Part shown: positions 39,706 to 50,490 of the stretch, one piece after another | Layout: each line of letters starts with the position of its first letter | Position numbering within the stretch: position 1 is the first letter of the stretch | DNA from: Symbiodinium natans | Lineage: Eukaryota > Sar > Dinophyceae > Suessiales > Symbiodiniaceae | Reading direction: 5' to 3' | DNA: 64,000 bases | NCBI GenBank assembly: GCA_905221605.1 | Contig: CAJNDS010002533.1 | Location: 1-64,000, forward strand | Position numbers and translations under genes: made by a program | The notes under the pieces: generated by a model | What the model saw: only the letters and a program-made list of their open reading frames with translations | Database searches by the model: none | Told to the model about the DNA's origin: nothing

Positions 39706-40080
39706 GGGTTGCTCCGTGGAAGGGGGACATGCCCCTGAAAACTACCATCCCATTCCCTGTCTGATTCGCCTTTGCTAGATGTATAAACACACCCTAAACC
39801 CTGCAAAACCTGCAAACCCTGAACCCGAACAAGCCTATACCCTAACAAACCCAAAACCCTTGCAACCCAAGAGCCTATCAAACCTATAAACCCCTAAAAA
39901 CCCCCATCAACCCTACCAGCCCTAACCTATGAGGGTTCGTTGGGCTTTTTAGGTTTTGGGGTTTGGGGGCTTCGGGTTTAGTTTTTGTTGTAGGGTCGAA
40001 GGGTTCAGGCAGGTCTAATTTCTGAGCCCTACAAACCCTCAATCCCAAACTCCGAACCCTGAGCCCCAAACCACTCCGAA

Positions 40081-40183
40081 GCTCTTACTTCTACAAAAGA
40101 AAGAAAGTAACGGCTCAAATTTGGTTATTCCTGCTAATTGAGTAAGGAATCCAAAAAGCTTGAAGTTCAACTATTGGCTGAGT
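40081..40183. repeat. PE-I palindromic element, diverged
   Basis: CTTACTTCTACAAAAGAAAG at the left and GTTCAACTATTGGCTGAGTA at the right. Confidence 0.62.
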
Positions 40184-40236
40184 ACGCCCTCAACCCTAAA
40201 CACTGGCCCTAAACCCTAAACCCTAAACCCCCTAGC

Positions 40237-40320
40237 CTTGCTTGCAAGTTGCAACTGCAGCAGAGCTTCCAGCACTCGGTGGTCGCCGCATGTCTCAGGG
40301 CAGGCGGGCTAGAGCAGCTA
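40237..40320 (+). CDS. Candidate exon between telomeric tracts
   Basis: After CCCCTAG: 28 codons reading LACKLQLQQSFQHSVVAACL then RAGGLEQL, directly followed by GGGTTTAGGG. Helical, cysteine-containing. Product unknown. Confidence 0.36.
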
Positions 40321-40651
40321 GGGTTTAGGGAAAAGGGTTTAGGGTTTAGGGTTTAGGGTTTGGGGTTTAGGGAAAAAGGTTTAGGGTTTAGGGAGTAGGG
40401 TTTATAAGGGCTGAGGGATTAGGGTTTAGGGCTGAGGGTGTAGCCTTGGGGTGCTGAACGCAATAGTGTGCAGACAGGCCCACCCCAAGACCGCCCAAAC
40501 ACTACTTGCAACGAGCCAAACCAAGGCCGAACCAAAGCCAGCCCACATTCAAAACTTCTGCACTCGACGCTGTACTTCGGGCGTATATCTATTATGGTAT
40601 GCTTCCTTATGTCACGGAGCTTGAGACATTAGAAAATCAAGCATGCGAGGG

Positions 40652-41140
40652 GAAGTTTTAGGTTTGCGGCGGGGGACATCTTCGGGCGGAGGGTGTCCTC
40701 GTTGCTTCTTTTTCTGGTCCGGATTGTCGGGGCTGCATGGCGAAAGACTTGTTGCAAAAAAATGCCTTGTGAATCTGAAGGATGTGTAAAGGCAACATCC
40801 GGGAGAAAACTTAGGTTTTGCGTTTGGGAGGAGTCTTCGGCCAGAGGGCCTTCTCATTGTTTTATTCTCTACGTCGGATCGCCAAGCTACATGGCGCGAG
40901 TGTGGTGATGCAATGAGGCCTCGTGCAAAACATGCTCAGAAGGTTCTGAGAACAAGTTAGGCTTGTAGCCCCCCTGCTTACTGGCAGGGTTTAAGGGCCC
41001 CCGACCTACTGTTGCCAGAAAGATACCTTGTAAAGAAATTTAGGTTTTGCGTTGGGGGGAGTCTTCGGCCGGAGGGGCCTTCCCATTGTTGTGTTTTTTC
41101 CGATGTCGGATTGTCAAGGCGACGTGGCGAAAGTGTGGTT
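40652..41140. repeat. Three diverged copies of a ~100-base block
   Basis: Each copy has TTTAGGTTTTGCG-like sequence, GTCTTCGGCCGGAGGG, a T-rich phrase, GTCGGATTGTCAAG and TGGCGAAAG (starts near 40652, 40804 and 41035). They are dispersed within 490 bases of array-free DNA. Frames exist but differ between copies, so a non-coding repeat is likelier. Confidence 0.7.
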
Positions 41141-41219
41141 ATATACATACAAGAACATGCTCAGAAGGTGCCAAGAACAATTTTGGTTTGCAGCACGCGC
41201 AGGGGCTTTGAGAGACCGC

Positions 41220-41572
41220 CAAGGCTCCTGGGAAGCTTCCAGAACCTCCCCAGACAGCTTCCAGAAATTCCCAAAAGCTTCCGGAGGCTTCCAAAGGCTT
41301 TTGTCAGGGCATGCAAGTGGCTTCCAGGCTTCTCAGGGAACCCACATAAAACCAGAAACGGGGCCTTCCTGTATGAGGCTTTGAGGGCCTTCCATGGGCC
41401 CCAAAATGAAGCGTTTTTGAAGGCAAACTTTCCCTTTCAGGGGGGGTCGGAGTTTTGGCGACGGGGGACTATAGGCTCATGGGAAGCCTCCAGGGCCTCC
41501 CGCGCAGGCTTCTAGGGGTTGCCAAGGTTTCTGGATACTTTTAAAGGCTTTTGTGAGGGCATGCGAGAGTAT
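41220..41572. repeat. Direct repeat of ~100 bases, diverged
   Basis: GGGAAGCTTCCAGAACCTCC ... AAAGGCTTTTGTCAGGGCAT at 41220-41324 recurs as GGGAAGCCTCCAGGGCCTCC ... AAAGGCTTTTGTGAGGGCAT at 41468-41572. Confidence 0.72.
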
Positions 41573-41716
41573 TTAACAATCGCATTTTCATTGCGGGCCC
41601 AACCCACTCCTGGGCTTCCCCTTGACAAAAACTAGGCTGTGAAAAGGTCGCGGGGGGCCCTTCGCTAGAATTGGGGTTTTCGAAGCTTTTCAAGGCTGCC
41701 GAGAAGCTTGGAAGGG

Positions 41717-42005
41717 TTCAAGGTCCCCCTACTTTAAGGTCCCCCTGCCTACTGGTAGGGTTTAAGGCCCCGGTTTGAGGCCTCCTTCTGGGAGGGTTTC
41801 TGCAATGGCAGGGTTTAAGCTTCCCCTGCCTACTGGAAGGCCCCTGCTTACTGGGAGGGTTTAAGGTCCCCCTGCCTACTGGAAGGGTCTGGAGGGTTTA
41901 AGGTTCCCCCACTGGAAGGGTTTAAGGCCTCCCTGCTTACTGGGAGGGTTTCAGGTCCCTTGCCTACTGGAAGGGCTTAAGGCCTCCCTTACTGGAAGGG
42001 GTTGA
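41717..42005. repeat. Minisatellite, GGTTTAAGGTCCCCCTGCCTACTGGAA type
   Basis: About nine imperfect units of 25-35 bases containing CTGCCTACTGGAAGGG and TTTAAGGCC. An isolated unit lies at 40970-41000. Confidence 0.85.
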
Positions 42006-42047
42006 GGCCACCTCCCGCAAGCCGTCGCACTGTGCTAGCCCCCCTGA

Positions 42048-42140
42048 TTCTTAGTTGGGAATGCGGGAAGTAGTACCCTATAGATATACCCTTTGAGGGA
42101 TTCCATGGGGGTACCTCATTGCCTCATGCCCTACAAAGAA
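42048..42140. repeat. PE-H palindromic element
   Basis: TGATTCTTAGTTGGGAATGC at the left and CATGCCCTACAAAGAAACCA at the right around ACCCTATAGATATACCC. Confidence 0.68.
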
Positions 42141-42289
42141 ACCAGCTGGCCTCCTCTGGCGGCAGCTCATACAGGATGTCAAGGCCCTGGCAAGATGCAG
42201 TGTGCCCTCGGGTCAAGCTTTCAGTCCTGAGTTTGAGGTACGCAGGGATTTAGGGTTCATTGACTAGGGTTCAGATTTCAGGGTTTGGG

Positions 42290-42318
42290 TTTGGGATGTT
42301 CCCCCTTATACTAACACA
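42290..42318. repeat. PE-B half element
   Basis: TTTGGGATGTTCCCCCTTAT ACTAACA matches the left arm exactly, then stops. Confidence 0.65.
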
Positions 42319-42522
42319 TGATGAGGATGAACCCGGCACACCTTCACCGCTATAAAGCCCTATAAACCCTATCCATTAAACCCTCATAAACACCATAAAC
42401 CCCGGAAACCCTGCAAACCCTCTAAACCCTGTAAGCCCTCTAAATCCTAGCAGTAAACCCTTTCGACCTTACAAACCCTACAAACCCTATGAACCATAAA
42501 AGCTCGCTCAACTCCGTCAACC

Positions 42523-42625
42523 CCTTACTTCTCCAAAAACCAAGGGAAGAAAAGGTTAAACTTTACGAAATAAGGAACCCCCGAAAAGTTCAAAGCTCAA
42601 AGTTCAACTAATCGCTAAGTAAGCC
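42523..42625. repeat. PE-I palindromic element
   Basis: CTTACTTCTCCAAAAACCAA at the left and GTTCAACTAATCGCTAAGTA at the right. Confidence 0.72.
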
Positions 42626-42830
42626 CTCTACCCTAAACACGAACCCTGTAAAACCCCGAGAAAAAAACGTATAAAACACCATAAAAAAAAAACATGAAAC
42701 AGCCTCTAAGCCCTCTAAGCCCTCTAAAACCCTAAACTCTAAACCCTATATAAACCCTAGACCCTAAACCCTAAACCCTGAACCCTAAACCCTAAACCCT
42801 AAACCCCAAACCCCAAACCCAAAACCCAAA

Positions 42831-42933
42831 CTCTGAGATTTCAGCAGTTCCACGAGCTGGCCTGGCGAAACAAGGCCACGGCCTGACGCTTTGCTGCCTC
42901 GTCGCCGTCCTCGCCAAATTACGGGGCACAAGT
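42831..42933 (-). CDS. Candidate exon between outward arrays
   Basis: Bracketed by CCCTAAA (42725-42830) and TTTAGGG (42934-43030). The minus frame reads FGEDGDEAAKRQAVALFRQA then SSWNC and a stop. Helical and charged. The plus strand is less convincing. Confidence 0.35.
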
Positions 42934-43470
42934 TAGGGTTTAGGGTTTAGGGTTTAGGGTTTAGGGTTTAGGGTCTAGGGTCTAGGGTCTAGGGTTTAGG
43001 GTTTAGGGTTTAGGGTTTAGGGTTTAGGGTTTAGGGGTTAGGGGTTAGGATTTATAAGTAGCCCCTAAATAACCCCTAAGGCCCCTTATAAGGGTCCCGC
43101 CTTTAGTCCCTTGGCCAAAGCTCCGGACGCCAAGACGCCGTTGCTTTAGGGTTGAGGGTTTAGGCTTATTCCGGGGTGTAGGGTCTGGGGTTATTCTTGG
43201 GTTTAGGGTTTAGGGTTTAGGGTCTGGGTTATTCTTGGGTTCAGGGTTAGTTTAGGGCTTTTCTTTTGGGCTTGGGGACTTGAGGGCGCAGGTTTTTTGG
43301 ATTTGGGGGTCAGGGTTTCGGTTCTTAGGGCAACCCTCAGCCTGAACCCTTGACCCTGCACCCTTAAGCCTGAACCCTGAACCCTTAACCCTCAACCCTG
43401 AACTGCAGCCTGCAGGGCGCGGCCGGACTCCTCTGCCTCCGCTGCGGCCGCCAGGAGCCTGGGGCCGGGG

Positions 43471-43636
43471 GTACTTGGAGGATTGCGGGCTTAGGTTCAT
43501 GGTACTGAATAACCCAACTAAGTTGTAACCCGATTATAACTCATGTTAGGGCACTGCAGGGGCTTATAAATATATATATATATATATATAAGTACAGTTA
43601 TAGTTGGGTTAGAAGTGCCCTGAAACTCCAAGCAGG
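43471..43636. repeat. PE-A element with an internal TA microsatellite
   Basis: TACTTGGAGGATTGCGGGCT and TTCATGGTACTGAATAACC at the left, GTGCCCTGAAACTCCAAG at the right; a (TA)n run at 43568-43590 interrupts the stem. Confidence 0.75.
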
Positions 43637-43738
43637 TACATAGGGGTCTACACCTCAAGGTATCAAGACCCAACCGCCTGGATGCTGCGGCCAGGGGCTC
43701 TAGGGACTTTAGGACTTCGCACTCGGCGTTCAAAACCC

Positions 43739-43829
43739 TAAACCCTAAAACCTAAACCCTAAACCCTAAACCCTAAACCCCTAACCCCTAAACCCTAAAC
43801 CCTAAACCCTAAACCCTAAACCCTAAACG
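43739..43829. repeat. Interstitial telomeric array, CCCTAAA
   Basis: Twelve units with two single-base slips. Confidence 0.95.
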
Positions 43830-44188
43830 ATCGTTTGGGGTGCGGGTCCCAGGGCTTGGGGGTTTCTGGTTTCGGGCTTGGAGTGTGTAAACAAAGTGGG
43901 GTGCTGCTGCTAGATGGTCGGCTTGCTGTTACGGAACAGGCACATTGCCGAGAAGAGGAGTCCAAACATTATTCAGTATACATGTGTGTATATCTCTATA
44001 GATAAATAAATATATATATATATATGTATGTAACGGTGAGCATATACAGTATACATATCTATCTCCCTCTTGTTGTTATACTATGCCAGCTTTATTTAAG
44101 CCTCCTCAAGAGCAACCCGGTGATTGTTCCGGGCTGGTCTGGAGAAACAGCACCAGGGTCGCACGAAAAGCCTCCCCATCCTAAACTC

Positions 44189-44239
44189 TGGCTGGTTCTT
44201 AGTAGGGAATGAGGGACCCATATAATCCCTTAAAGGGTG

Positions 44240-44271
<32 letters not shown>

Positions 44272-44305
44272 GGGCCACATTCCCTAGTTCCCTACTGAGA
44301 ACCAG
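44189..44305. repeat. PE-H element with TA-repeat centre
   Basis: TGGTTCTTAGTAGGGAATGA at the left and AGTTCCCTACTGAGAACCA at the right; centre is (TA)n. Confidence 0.85.
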
Positions 44306-44400
44306 GGGGAACTGCCAACATTCCAAAAAACCCTTGCACTATTCGAAGCCCGAAGCTTCAAACCCTGAACCCCCCGAACGCAGAAACCTCCAGCAAACAT

Positions 44401-44544
44401 CTGGCTAGTTCTTAGTAGGGAATGAGGGAATGAGGTACTCCTTAAAGGGTAGGTATAGGGCCCTCACTCCCCCTAAACCCTAAACCCTAAACCCAAAACC
44501 CCAAACCCTAAACCCTAAACGCCCATTCCCTACGAAGAACCAGA
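44401..44544. mobile_element. PE-H element interrupted by a telomeric array
   Basis: TAGTTCTTAGTAGGGAATGA starts it. CCCTAAA/CCCCAAA units at about 44471-44521 separate CCCTCACTCCC from CCCATTCCCTACGAAGAACC. The flanks share a CAYTCCC phrase, as a short target duplication would leave. Confidence 0.8.
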
Positions 44545-44993
44545 GGGGGACCTCCCGGAGTGCTGTCTCGTAGCAGGTCGGAGCTCACCAGCGCTGGCAT
44601 CCGCTCATTTGGCAGCCCACGCTGGTGGCTTACGGAAGGAGAGGGGTTTGGGTTTAGGGGTTTACGGTTTAGGGTTTAGGGTTTGGGGTTTAGGGTTTAG
44701 GGTTTGGGGTTTAGGGTTTAGGGGTGAGGGTTGAGAGGGCTGAGGGGCTCGTAGGGGTGTGAAGCTTTTCTTGGAGGGCAGCAAATCAGCTTTTGGGGGG
44801 CCATCAGTGCTTTTTTGCCTTGGGGAGGGGAGCTCATGGAGTCTGGAGGGTTTCTGGGTTCTGTAGGTGTCGGGGCTTTTGAAGTTGCTGCGAAGGCTTC
44901 TTCCCAGTGTTTGGGAGCGGTTTCAGGGAGCTGAGGCTTGAGACGTAGAGGCGCAAGGGCCGCTTTTTGGTCGTGTTTGTCTCCAAGGTGGCT

Positions 44994-45082
44994 TACCTAA
45001 AGGCTCCTATGTACTACCTTTGTAGGTTCAGTCTATAAGTACAGTTATCATTGGATAATGAGTCCTTATGAACCTCCAAGTA
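44994..45082. repeat. Chimera of a PE-F half and a PE-A half
   Basis: TACCTAAAGGCTCCTATGTA CTACCTTT (PE-F left end) is joined at about 45030 to AGTACAGTTATCATTGGATA ... ATGAACCTCCAAGTA (PE-A right end). Confidence 0.7.
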
Positions 45083-45373
45083 CATTCGAGCCTTCAGGTA
45101 TGGATAACACTCCTCTGTGACGCACTGGAGCGTCGCGGCGTGCTTGCGCGACAGGACAACGTATCTAGGGGTTCTGCCTTCGACCCTCAAGGTTGTACCC
45201 TTGGGTTTTGGGGACCCTTTTTGGAACCCTTTTTAAGGATCCCTAAGGGAACAGAGGGGCCACATAAGGAGTATATTAAGGGGAACCTTTAGGGGTACGA
45301 GTCTTCATCCCTGAAAGAGTACGGTCAAGGCGATCTTAAGGGAGGGAATCCAAAAGGGAAGTGGGGGGGGGGA

Positions 45374-45505
45374 TACTTGGAGGTTCATGGTACTTATTAA
45401 CCCCATAACTGTACGTATAACCCAATGACAGCGATGTTAGGGCACTTAAGGGGCTTATAACCGCGTTATGAGTGCAGTGAGAGCTGGGTTCTAAGTACCA
45501 TGAAG
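45374..45505. repeat. PE-A palindromic element
   Basis: ACTTGGAGGTTCATGGTACT at the left; GTTCTAAGTACCATGAAG at the right, where the last bases are lost. Confidence 0.85.
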
Positions 45506-46262
45506 CTGTTTGCCTGAGAGATCTCAGAACGAGAGCTTGCATACCCTGGATAGATCATCGGGTCATATCGGGTCTAGGTTGTTTGGCTCCGGGTGTGCTC
45601 CTGGAACCTCTGCAAAGATGGCTTGAGCAACATTGGGGTTCCGCGGGCCCTCAGCCCTGAATCTTGAACACAGGCGGTTCGGGGTTTGGGGTTTCAGGGT
45701 AGAGAATTCCAAGGTCTGTGGTTTCAGGTTTTGAGGTTCGCAGTAAGCCCTTGACTTTGGCAGAGTTTGCCTGGCCTGTGTGGAGCTCCAGTCCTTAACC
45801 CCTACACGAGTTTAGGGTTTAGGCTTTAGGTTTAGGGCCTCAAGCCAAAACATCGCCCTCCCACCCCCACTTTTTACCCGCATGCCCGCCAGCATCTTGG
45901 GCGAGACATCCTGGAGATTTCTGATTTTGGGTTTATGGTAGTCTGGGGTTTATGGTAGTTTAGGGTGTTTTGGTAGTTTAGGGTTTTGGGTAGTTTACGG
46001 TGGTTCAGAGTGGTTTAAGGTTTAGGGCTTAGGGTTCAGGGTGGACTTGCATGGTTTATGACATCTCCTCATGTTTTCAACACGACTCTCTTCTCCCTAA
46101 CACAAAGAGATTGAATGAATAGGCTCAGGTTACGGTACTATGGGGTAATCCTAAACGGCATAAATGCTTAAACCCCTTCAACCCTTACACCCTAAGCCCT
46201 TAAATTCCAAACCCTCTCAACCCTGAACTCTTAAACCCTCAGACCCTGTAAAGCCCTAAACC

Positions 46263-46361
46263 TTGGGATGTTCCCCCCCTATACGAACAGTCCTTCATAG
46301 GGATTATAGCACCCCTTTAAAATCTCTAGTAAGGATTGTTGGTAGAAGGGGGAGCGTCCCA
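46263..46361. repeat. PE-B palindromic element, complete
   Basis: TTGGGATGTTCCCCCCCTAT at the left and AGAAGGGGGAGCGTCCCAA at the right. Confidence 0.85.
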
Positions 46362-47648
46362 ACCCAAGCCCTTCAACCCTGTAAGGTCCTAAACCCTATA
46401 AAGCCCTTAAAGCAGAACCCCTCTTGGGTTTGAAGTCTTAGGGGCTTAGGGATTGAAGGGCTCCACTTCAGGGTTTGGGGGTTTAGGGTTTTTAAGGGTT
46501 TAAGTTTCGGGCTTAGGGTCTTGAGGTTACTTAGGGTTTTGTGTTCAGCCCCCTCCACACTTGACATCCCAACACCCACGACACCTCCAATTCTATCTCC
46601 TGTCTTTGGTTACCTAGCTTCAGGGTTAACAAAAATGCAGAAAAGTGTGTGCCTCAGAATAGGGGCTGAATGCCCCAGCCCAAAAAGATTCACCTTCAAA
46701 AAATATATATCTATATATATATAGAGAGAGAGAGATTCTACATAGCCAACAAGTTTCAAGGTTACCTACCTAGTCTGTAAGAAATAATAGGAACTGCAAT
46801 TGGACCGCCCTTGGGATCCAGGTACTGTGCAAATCGAACCTAAACCCTAAACCCTAAACCCCAAACCCCAAACCCTAAACCCGAAACCCCAAACCCCTAA
46901 ACCTAAACCCTAAAACCTAAGCCGAACCCCGCTGGCAGCCTGAGAGTCTATCCAGCCACGAGCTCTGCATCTTGCAAGCATCCAGTCGCTCTCCTTTGCC
47001 AAGGGGCCCCCTAGACCCTAAACCCTAAACCCTACACCCGAAACCCTGAAACCGAAGTCCGAAAACCCCTAATATAGGGTTCAGGATATTTACGAACAAT
47101 GTTCCCTTATGGCCCCTTTAAAATTCTACTATAATATTTCTTCGGGTTGAGGGTTTAGGATTTAGGGCTTGGGGTTTCGGGTTTCCCAGAACCCTGTTCT
47201 AACTACTAAGGCTCTCACGGTAAAGCCCTAACAGAACCTGGGAACTTTGGGGATGCAAGAGGTTGGAGGCCTATGCCTCATCTCTGAACCAACACACCTC
47301 AACCCTAAGCTCTCAACCCCAGACCCTGAATCCCACACCAGGCCAGGCCCTGAATCTTCAAACCCACCAAAAACCCCAAAAATCCTGAGCACTAATTCCT
47401 GAATCCTACAATGAAAAAGCCTAAGCCCTACGGCAAAAACCCACAATAGCCCCAAGCCCTCTAAAACCCTAGCAACCCCGAGCCCTCTTGAACCCTATAA
47501 AAGCCCTTCTAAGCCCTCTAAAACCCAACCCTAAACCCTAAACCCCCTATAAAACCATACAAAACGCCATAATGCCCTGTAAAAACCCATCAAAAATATA
47601 AGACCCTAAACCCTAAACCCTAAACCCTAAACCCTAAACCCTAAACCC

Positions 47649-47774
47649 AGCAGAAAGCAAGAAAGAAAGCCCTCTCGGCGCCTCGATGGCCTCGGCGGCC
47701 TCGCGCCTGGCGCGTCGAAGAGCCGCGCGCTCCTCGGCGTCGCCAGGGTCGTCGGCCTCTGCAGGTGCTTTCGG
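47649..47774 (-). CDS. Candidate exon, Ala/Arg/Glu-rich
   Basis: About 70% GC, bracketed by CCCTAAA (47601-47648) and TTTAGGG (47775-47877). The minus frame reads PAEADDPGDAEERAALRRAR then REAAEAIEAPRG, typical of a charged helix or coiled coil. AGCACCTGCAG can serve as acceptor and CTGG before GTTTAGGG as donor. The plus strand is open too but is low-complexity Ser/Ala/Arg. Confidence 0.38.
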
Positions 47775-47877
47775 CGGTTTAGGGTTTAGGGTTTAGGGTT
47801 TAGGTTTAGGGTTTAGGGTTTAGGGTTTAGGGTTTAGGGTTTAGGGTTTAGGGTTTAGGGTTTAGGGTTTAGGGTTT
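47775..47877. repeat. Interstitial telomeric array, TTTAGGG
   Basis: Fourteen units with one shortened TTTAGG. Confidence 0.97.
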
Positions 47878-48133
47878 TCAGCCCAGGAGGCTTGGGGCTT
47901 TAAGGGGGTTTACGCGTTTGGGGCTCTAGGGTTGAAGGGGTTTGAGGCTTTGGGGTTTCACGGTTTAGGGGTTTTAAGGGTTCAGGGACGTGGGGTTTAG
48001 GCTCTCAGGCTCATGCTAGTGCCGGCAAGCTTCATCTTTGGGTTTGAAGAGGGTCTCTCAATAGTTTTAAGCTGGAAATTTTCGCATGCCCCCCTCCGCC
48101 TTAAAGGGGCATAGAGGGAGTTCAAAGCCTTCA

Positions 48134-48236
48134 CTAGCCCAGTAGCCATATCATAATAATTAGGGTCCTTGTTTTGAAGGTATAATAAAGCCCCTTTATC
48201 ATCTGGGGTACTATAATCCATATTAAGGACTAATGC
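48134..48236. repeat. Chimera of PE-C and PE-B ends
   Basis: CTAGCCCAGTAGCCATATCA (PE-C left end) leads, through AAAGCCCCTTTATCA, to GGGGTACTATAATCCATATT AAGGACTA, which is the PE-B right half. Confidence 0.65.
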
Positions 48237-48397
48237 TTAAACCCAGTGCCGCGAATTCCCAGGACCCGCGCCCGCGCCGCGGTGGCCAGGTGCCGCAGGT
48301 CGGCCCCAAAGTCCATGGCCTCCTGGCGGAGCCTGTCTTTGCAAGTCCCGTTTGGGGTTTGGCGTAGTTGTTGGTTCAGGTTTTCATGAGTTGGGAG

Positions 48398-48466
48398 GAG
48401 GGAGGGGGGGGTGGTGGGGGCGGTGGGGTGGTGGGGGCGGTGGGGGTGGTGGGGGTGGTGGGGAAG
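48398..48466. repeat. GGTGGGGGC/T minisatellite
   Basis: Repeated GGTGGGGGCGGTGGGGGT units, strongly G-rich on the plus strand. Confidence 0.88.
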
Positions 48467-48968
48467 GTGGGCCAGCCCAATGGCCGATGCAGCCTTAGGG
48501 CTTGGGGGTTTAGGGCAACGAGGGGTTAGGCTTATTTGGGTTGGGGCTTAGCGATTGTAAAACACCATTTCCTAGACAGAAAAAACATCCTCAAAAAGTC
48601 CAAGAACTTTTGGCCTGCCCATCGCTGGAATGCGACCAGCTCTACTGTAGGGGCCTTTATAATTAGAAGAGGGTTTTGGGGGGATATTATAGTATACTCA
48701 TAAGGGGACCATATATTATATAGAAGGGAATGCTACTAGGAACTATCCCAACGCCTATGTTGCACAGGGCCACCTTTTCACGCAGCAACGAGAGCTGAGC
48801 CTTGCAAACTGGGGGCTCAACGAACCCTGGGCTTAGGGTTTAGGGTTAAAGTGTTTAGGGTTTAGTGTTCACGGGCATCAAATTATGGAGAGCATCGGTT
48901 ACACGATCTTACTTTCAGGATTCAGTATGTGGTTCCCCAGGTAAGCTCAAGCCGCAGCCATGGCAACA

Positions 48969-50355
48969 TCACTCAGCATCGCCCCAGGTCACAACAGATC
49001 CATCGAATAAAACCGCTGCAAAAGTGCCTCGGGAAGCCTGGACCCGCTGCACGTTCTTCAGGCGATGTTGCACAGCTCGACTGCCGCCGCCACATCCCCA
49101 ATTGACCACAGATCCATCGCCTAAGACGGCAGCAAAGGACCCATGGGAGGCCTGAACCTGTTGCACATCCTTCAGTTGCTCATGGACAGGCGTCGCCGCC
49201 ACAGACAGCGATGCCCCAGGTCACGACAGTCCCGTCGACCAGGATTGCAGCAAAAGCTGCCTGGGTGGCCTGGACATCCTTCACCTTCGTTAGCTGGTGT
49301 TGCACAGCACTGCTGTCACCACCAAAGGGAGGATCGCCCCAGGTCACCGCAGACCCATCGACCAAAATAGCGGCAAAGGCCCTTTGGGAAGCCAGGACAC
49401 GTCGCACATGCTTCAGGTGATCACGCACGGCCCTACTGTCTCCGCCAAAGCGAGGATCGCCCCAGGTTACGACAGACTCGTCGTTCAGGATTGCAGCGAA
49501 AGCCTGGTGGGAAGACTGAACCTGCTGCACATCCTTGACTCGATGTTGAACAGCACTACTGTCACCACCAAATCGAGGATGGCCCCAGGTCACGACGGAC
49601 CCATTGCAGATTGCGCAAAAGCCCTTGGAGAAGCCTGGACCCGATGCACGTTCTTCAGCTGATGCTGCACAGCCCTGCTGTCGCCGCCGCATTCGGCATC
49701 ACCCCAGGTCACGACTGATCCGTCGACCAGGATCGCGGCAAAGGCTCTTTCTGAAGCCTGAACCTGCTGCACGTCCTTCAGCTGATGCTGAACAGCATTG
49801 CTGTCTCCGCCGGCGCAAGGCATCCCCCAGGTCACGACTGACCCATTGCTTAGGACGGCAGCGAACGCTCCATGGGAAGCTTGGACCTCTTGCACGTTCT
49901 TCAGCCGATGCTGTACAGCGCTACAGTCACCAGCTTGCACTGCCCCAGGTCACCACAGATCCATCGGCCAGAACTGCTGCGAAAGCTCCGTGGGAAGCCT
50001 GCATCTGCTGTACATTCTTCAGCTTTTCTTGCACAGCAGTGCTGTCTCCAGCGAAATCAGCCTTGCCCCAGGTCACGACAGATCCATCACCCAAAACTGC
50101 AGCACCGGCGCTGTGTGAGAAGGATACTTGAGTTGGCGCTACATGCATTGTGATCACGTCGCCGGATCGCAGTCCGCACTTTGTGATTGTTTCCGAGCCG
50201 TCCAGCACATGTCCAGAGGAGGTTACAAGCCTTCCCCTGCCAACTTCCAGAATGCTCTGGGCTTGCAGCATCACCTCGTCGACAGAAGCATCCGCTCCTG
50301 CATCTACTGTGGCAGTCCGGCCACTCAGCAGAGTGACCTGGATTCGAATCGACAT
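48969..50355 (-). pseudogene. Ubiquitin-like plus RCC1/HERC-type repeat protein, frameshifted
   Basis: ATG at 50355 (minus) starts a ~76-residue ubiquitin-like domain: MSIRIQVTLLSGRTATV, then SILEVGRGRLVTSSG and the C-terminal GDVITMHV, matching the beta-grasp pattern. About ten 42-residue repeats follow, each of the form GDSSAVQHQLKNVQQVQASH, AFAAIL.DGSVVTWGDP. This repeat type is loosely RCC1/HERC-like; I associate it with large Symbiodiniaceae families of unknown function, possibly protein binding. Reading frame changes three times: at 49932-49941 (5 bases missing), 49606-49616 (4 missing) and 49188-49191 (5 missing) compared with neighbouring repeats; stops follow. The last repeat breaks off at TGA 48971 after TWGDAE. 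No telomeric repeat or PE element interrupts it. Read as deleted, not spliced: bases are lost, not gained. Assembly error is the alternative. Confidence 0.85.
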
Positions 50356-50429
50356 CCTGCCGGATCGGGCTGCGAAACCAAGATGGGGGGTTGTTGTAAA
50401 CTACGGGCCTTTGTTGGTACCCTCAACTA

Positions 50430-50490
50430 CCTGAACCCTGAACCCTGAACCCTGAACCCTGAACCCTGAACCCTGAACCCTGAACCCTAA
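50430..50490. repeat. Telomeric array homogenised for CCCTGAA
   Basis: Eight CCCTGAA units, then CCCTAAA variants; lies just upstream of the repeat-protein start. Confidence 0.92.

Noticed and set aside
49211-50448. Several plus-strand frames over the repeat-protein gene
   Set aside because: They are antisense shadows; the repeat pattern and ubiquitin-like start are only on the minus strand.
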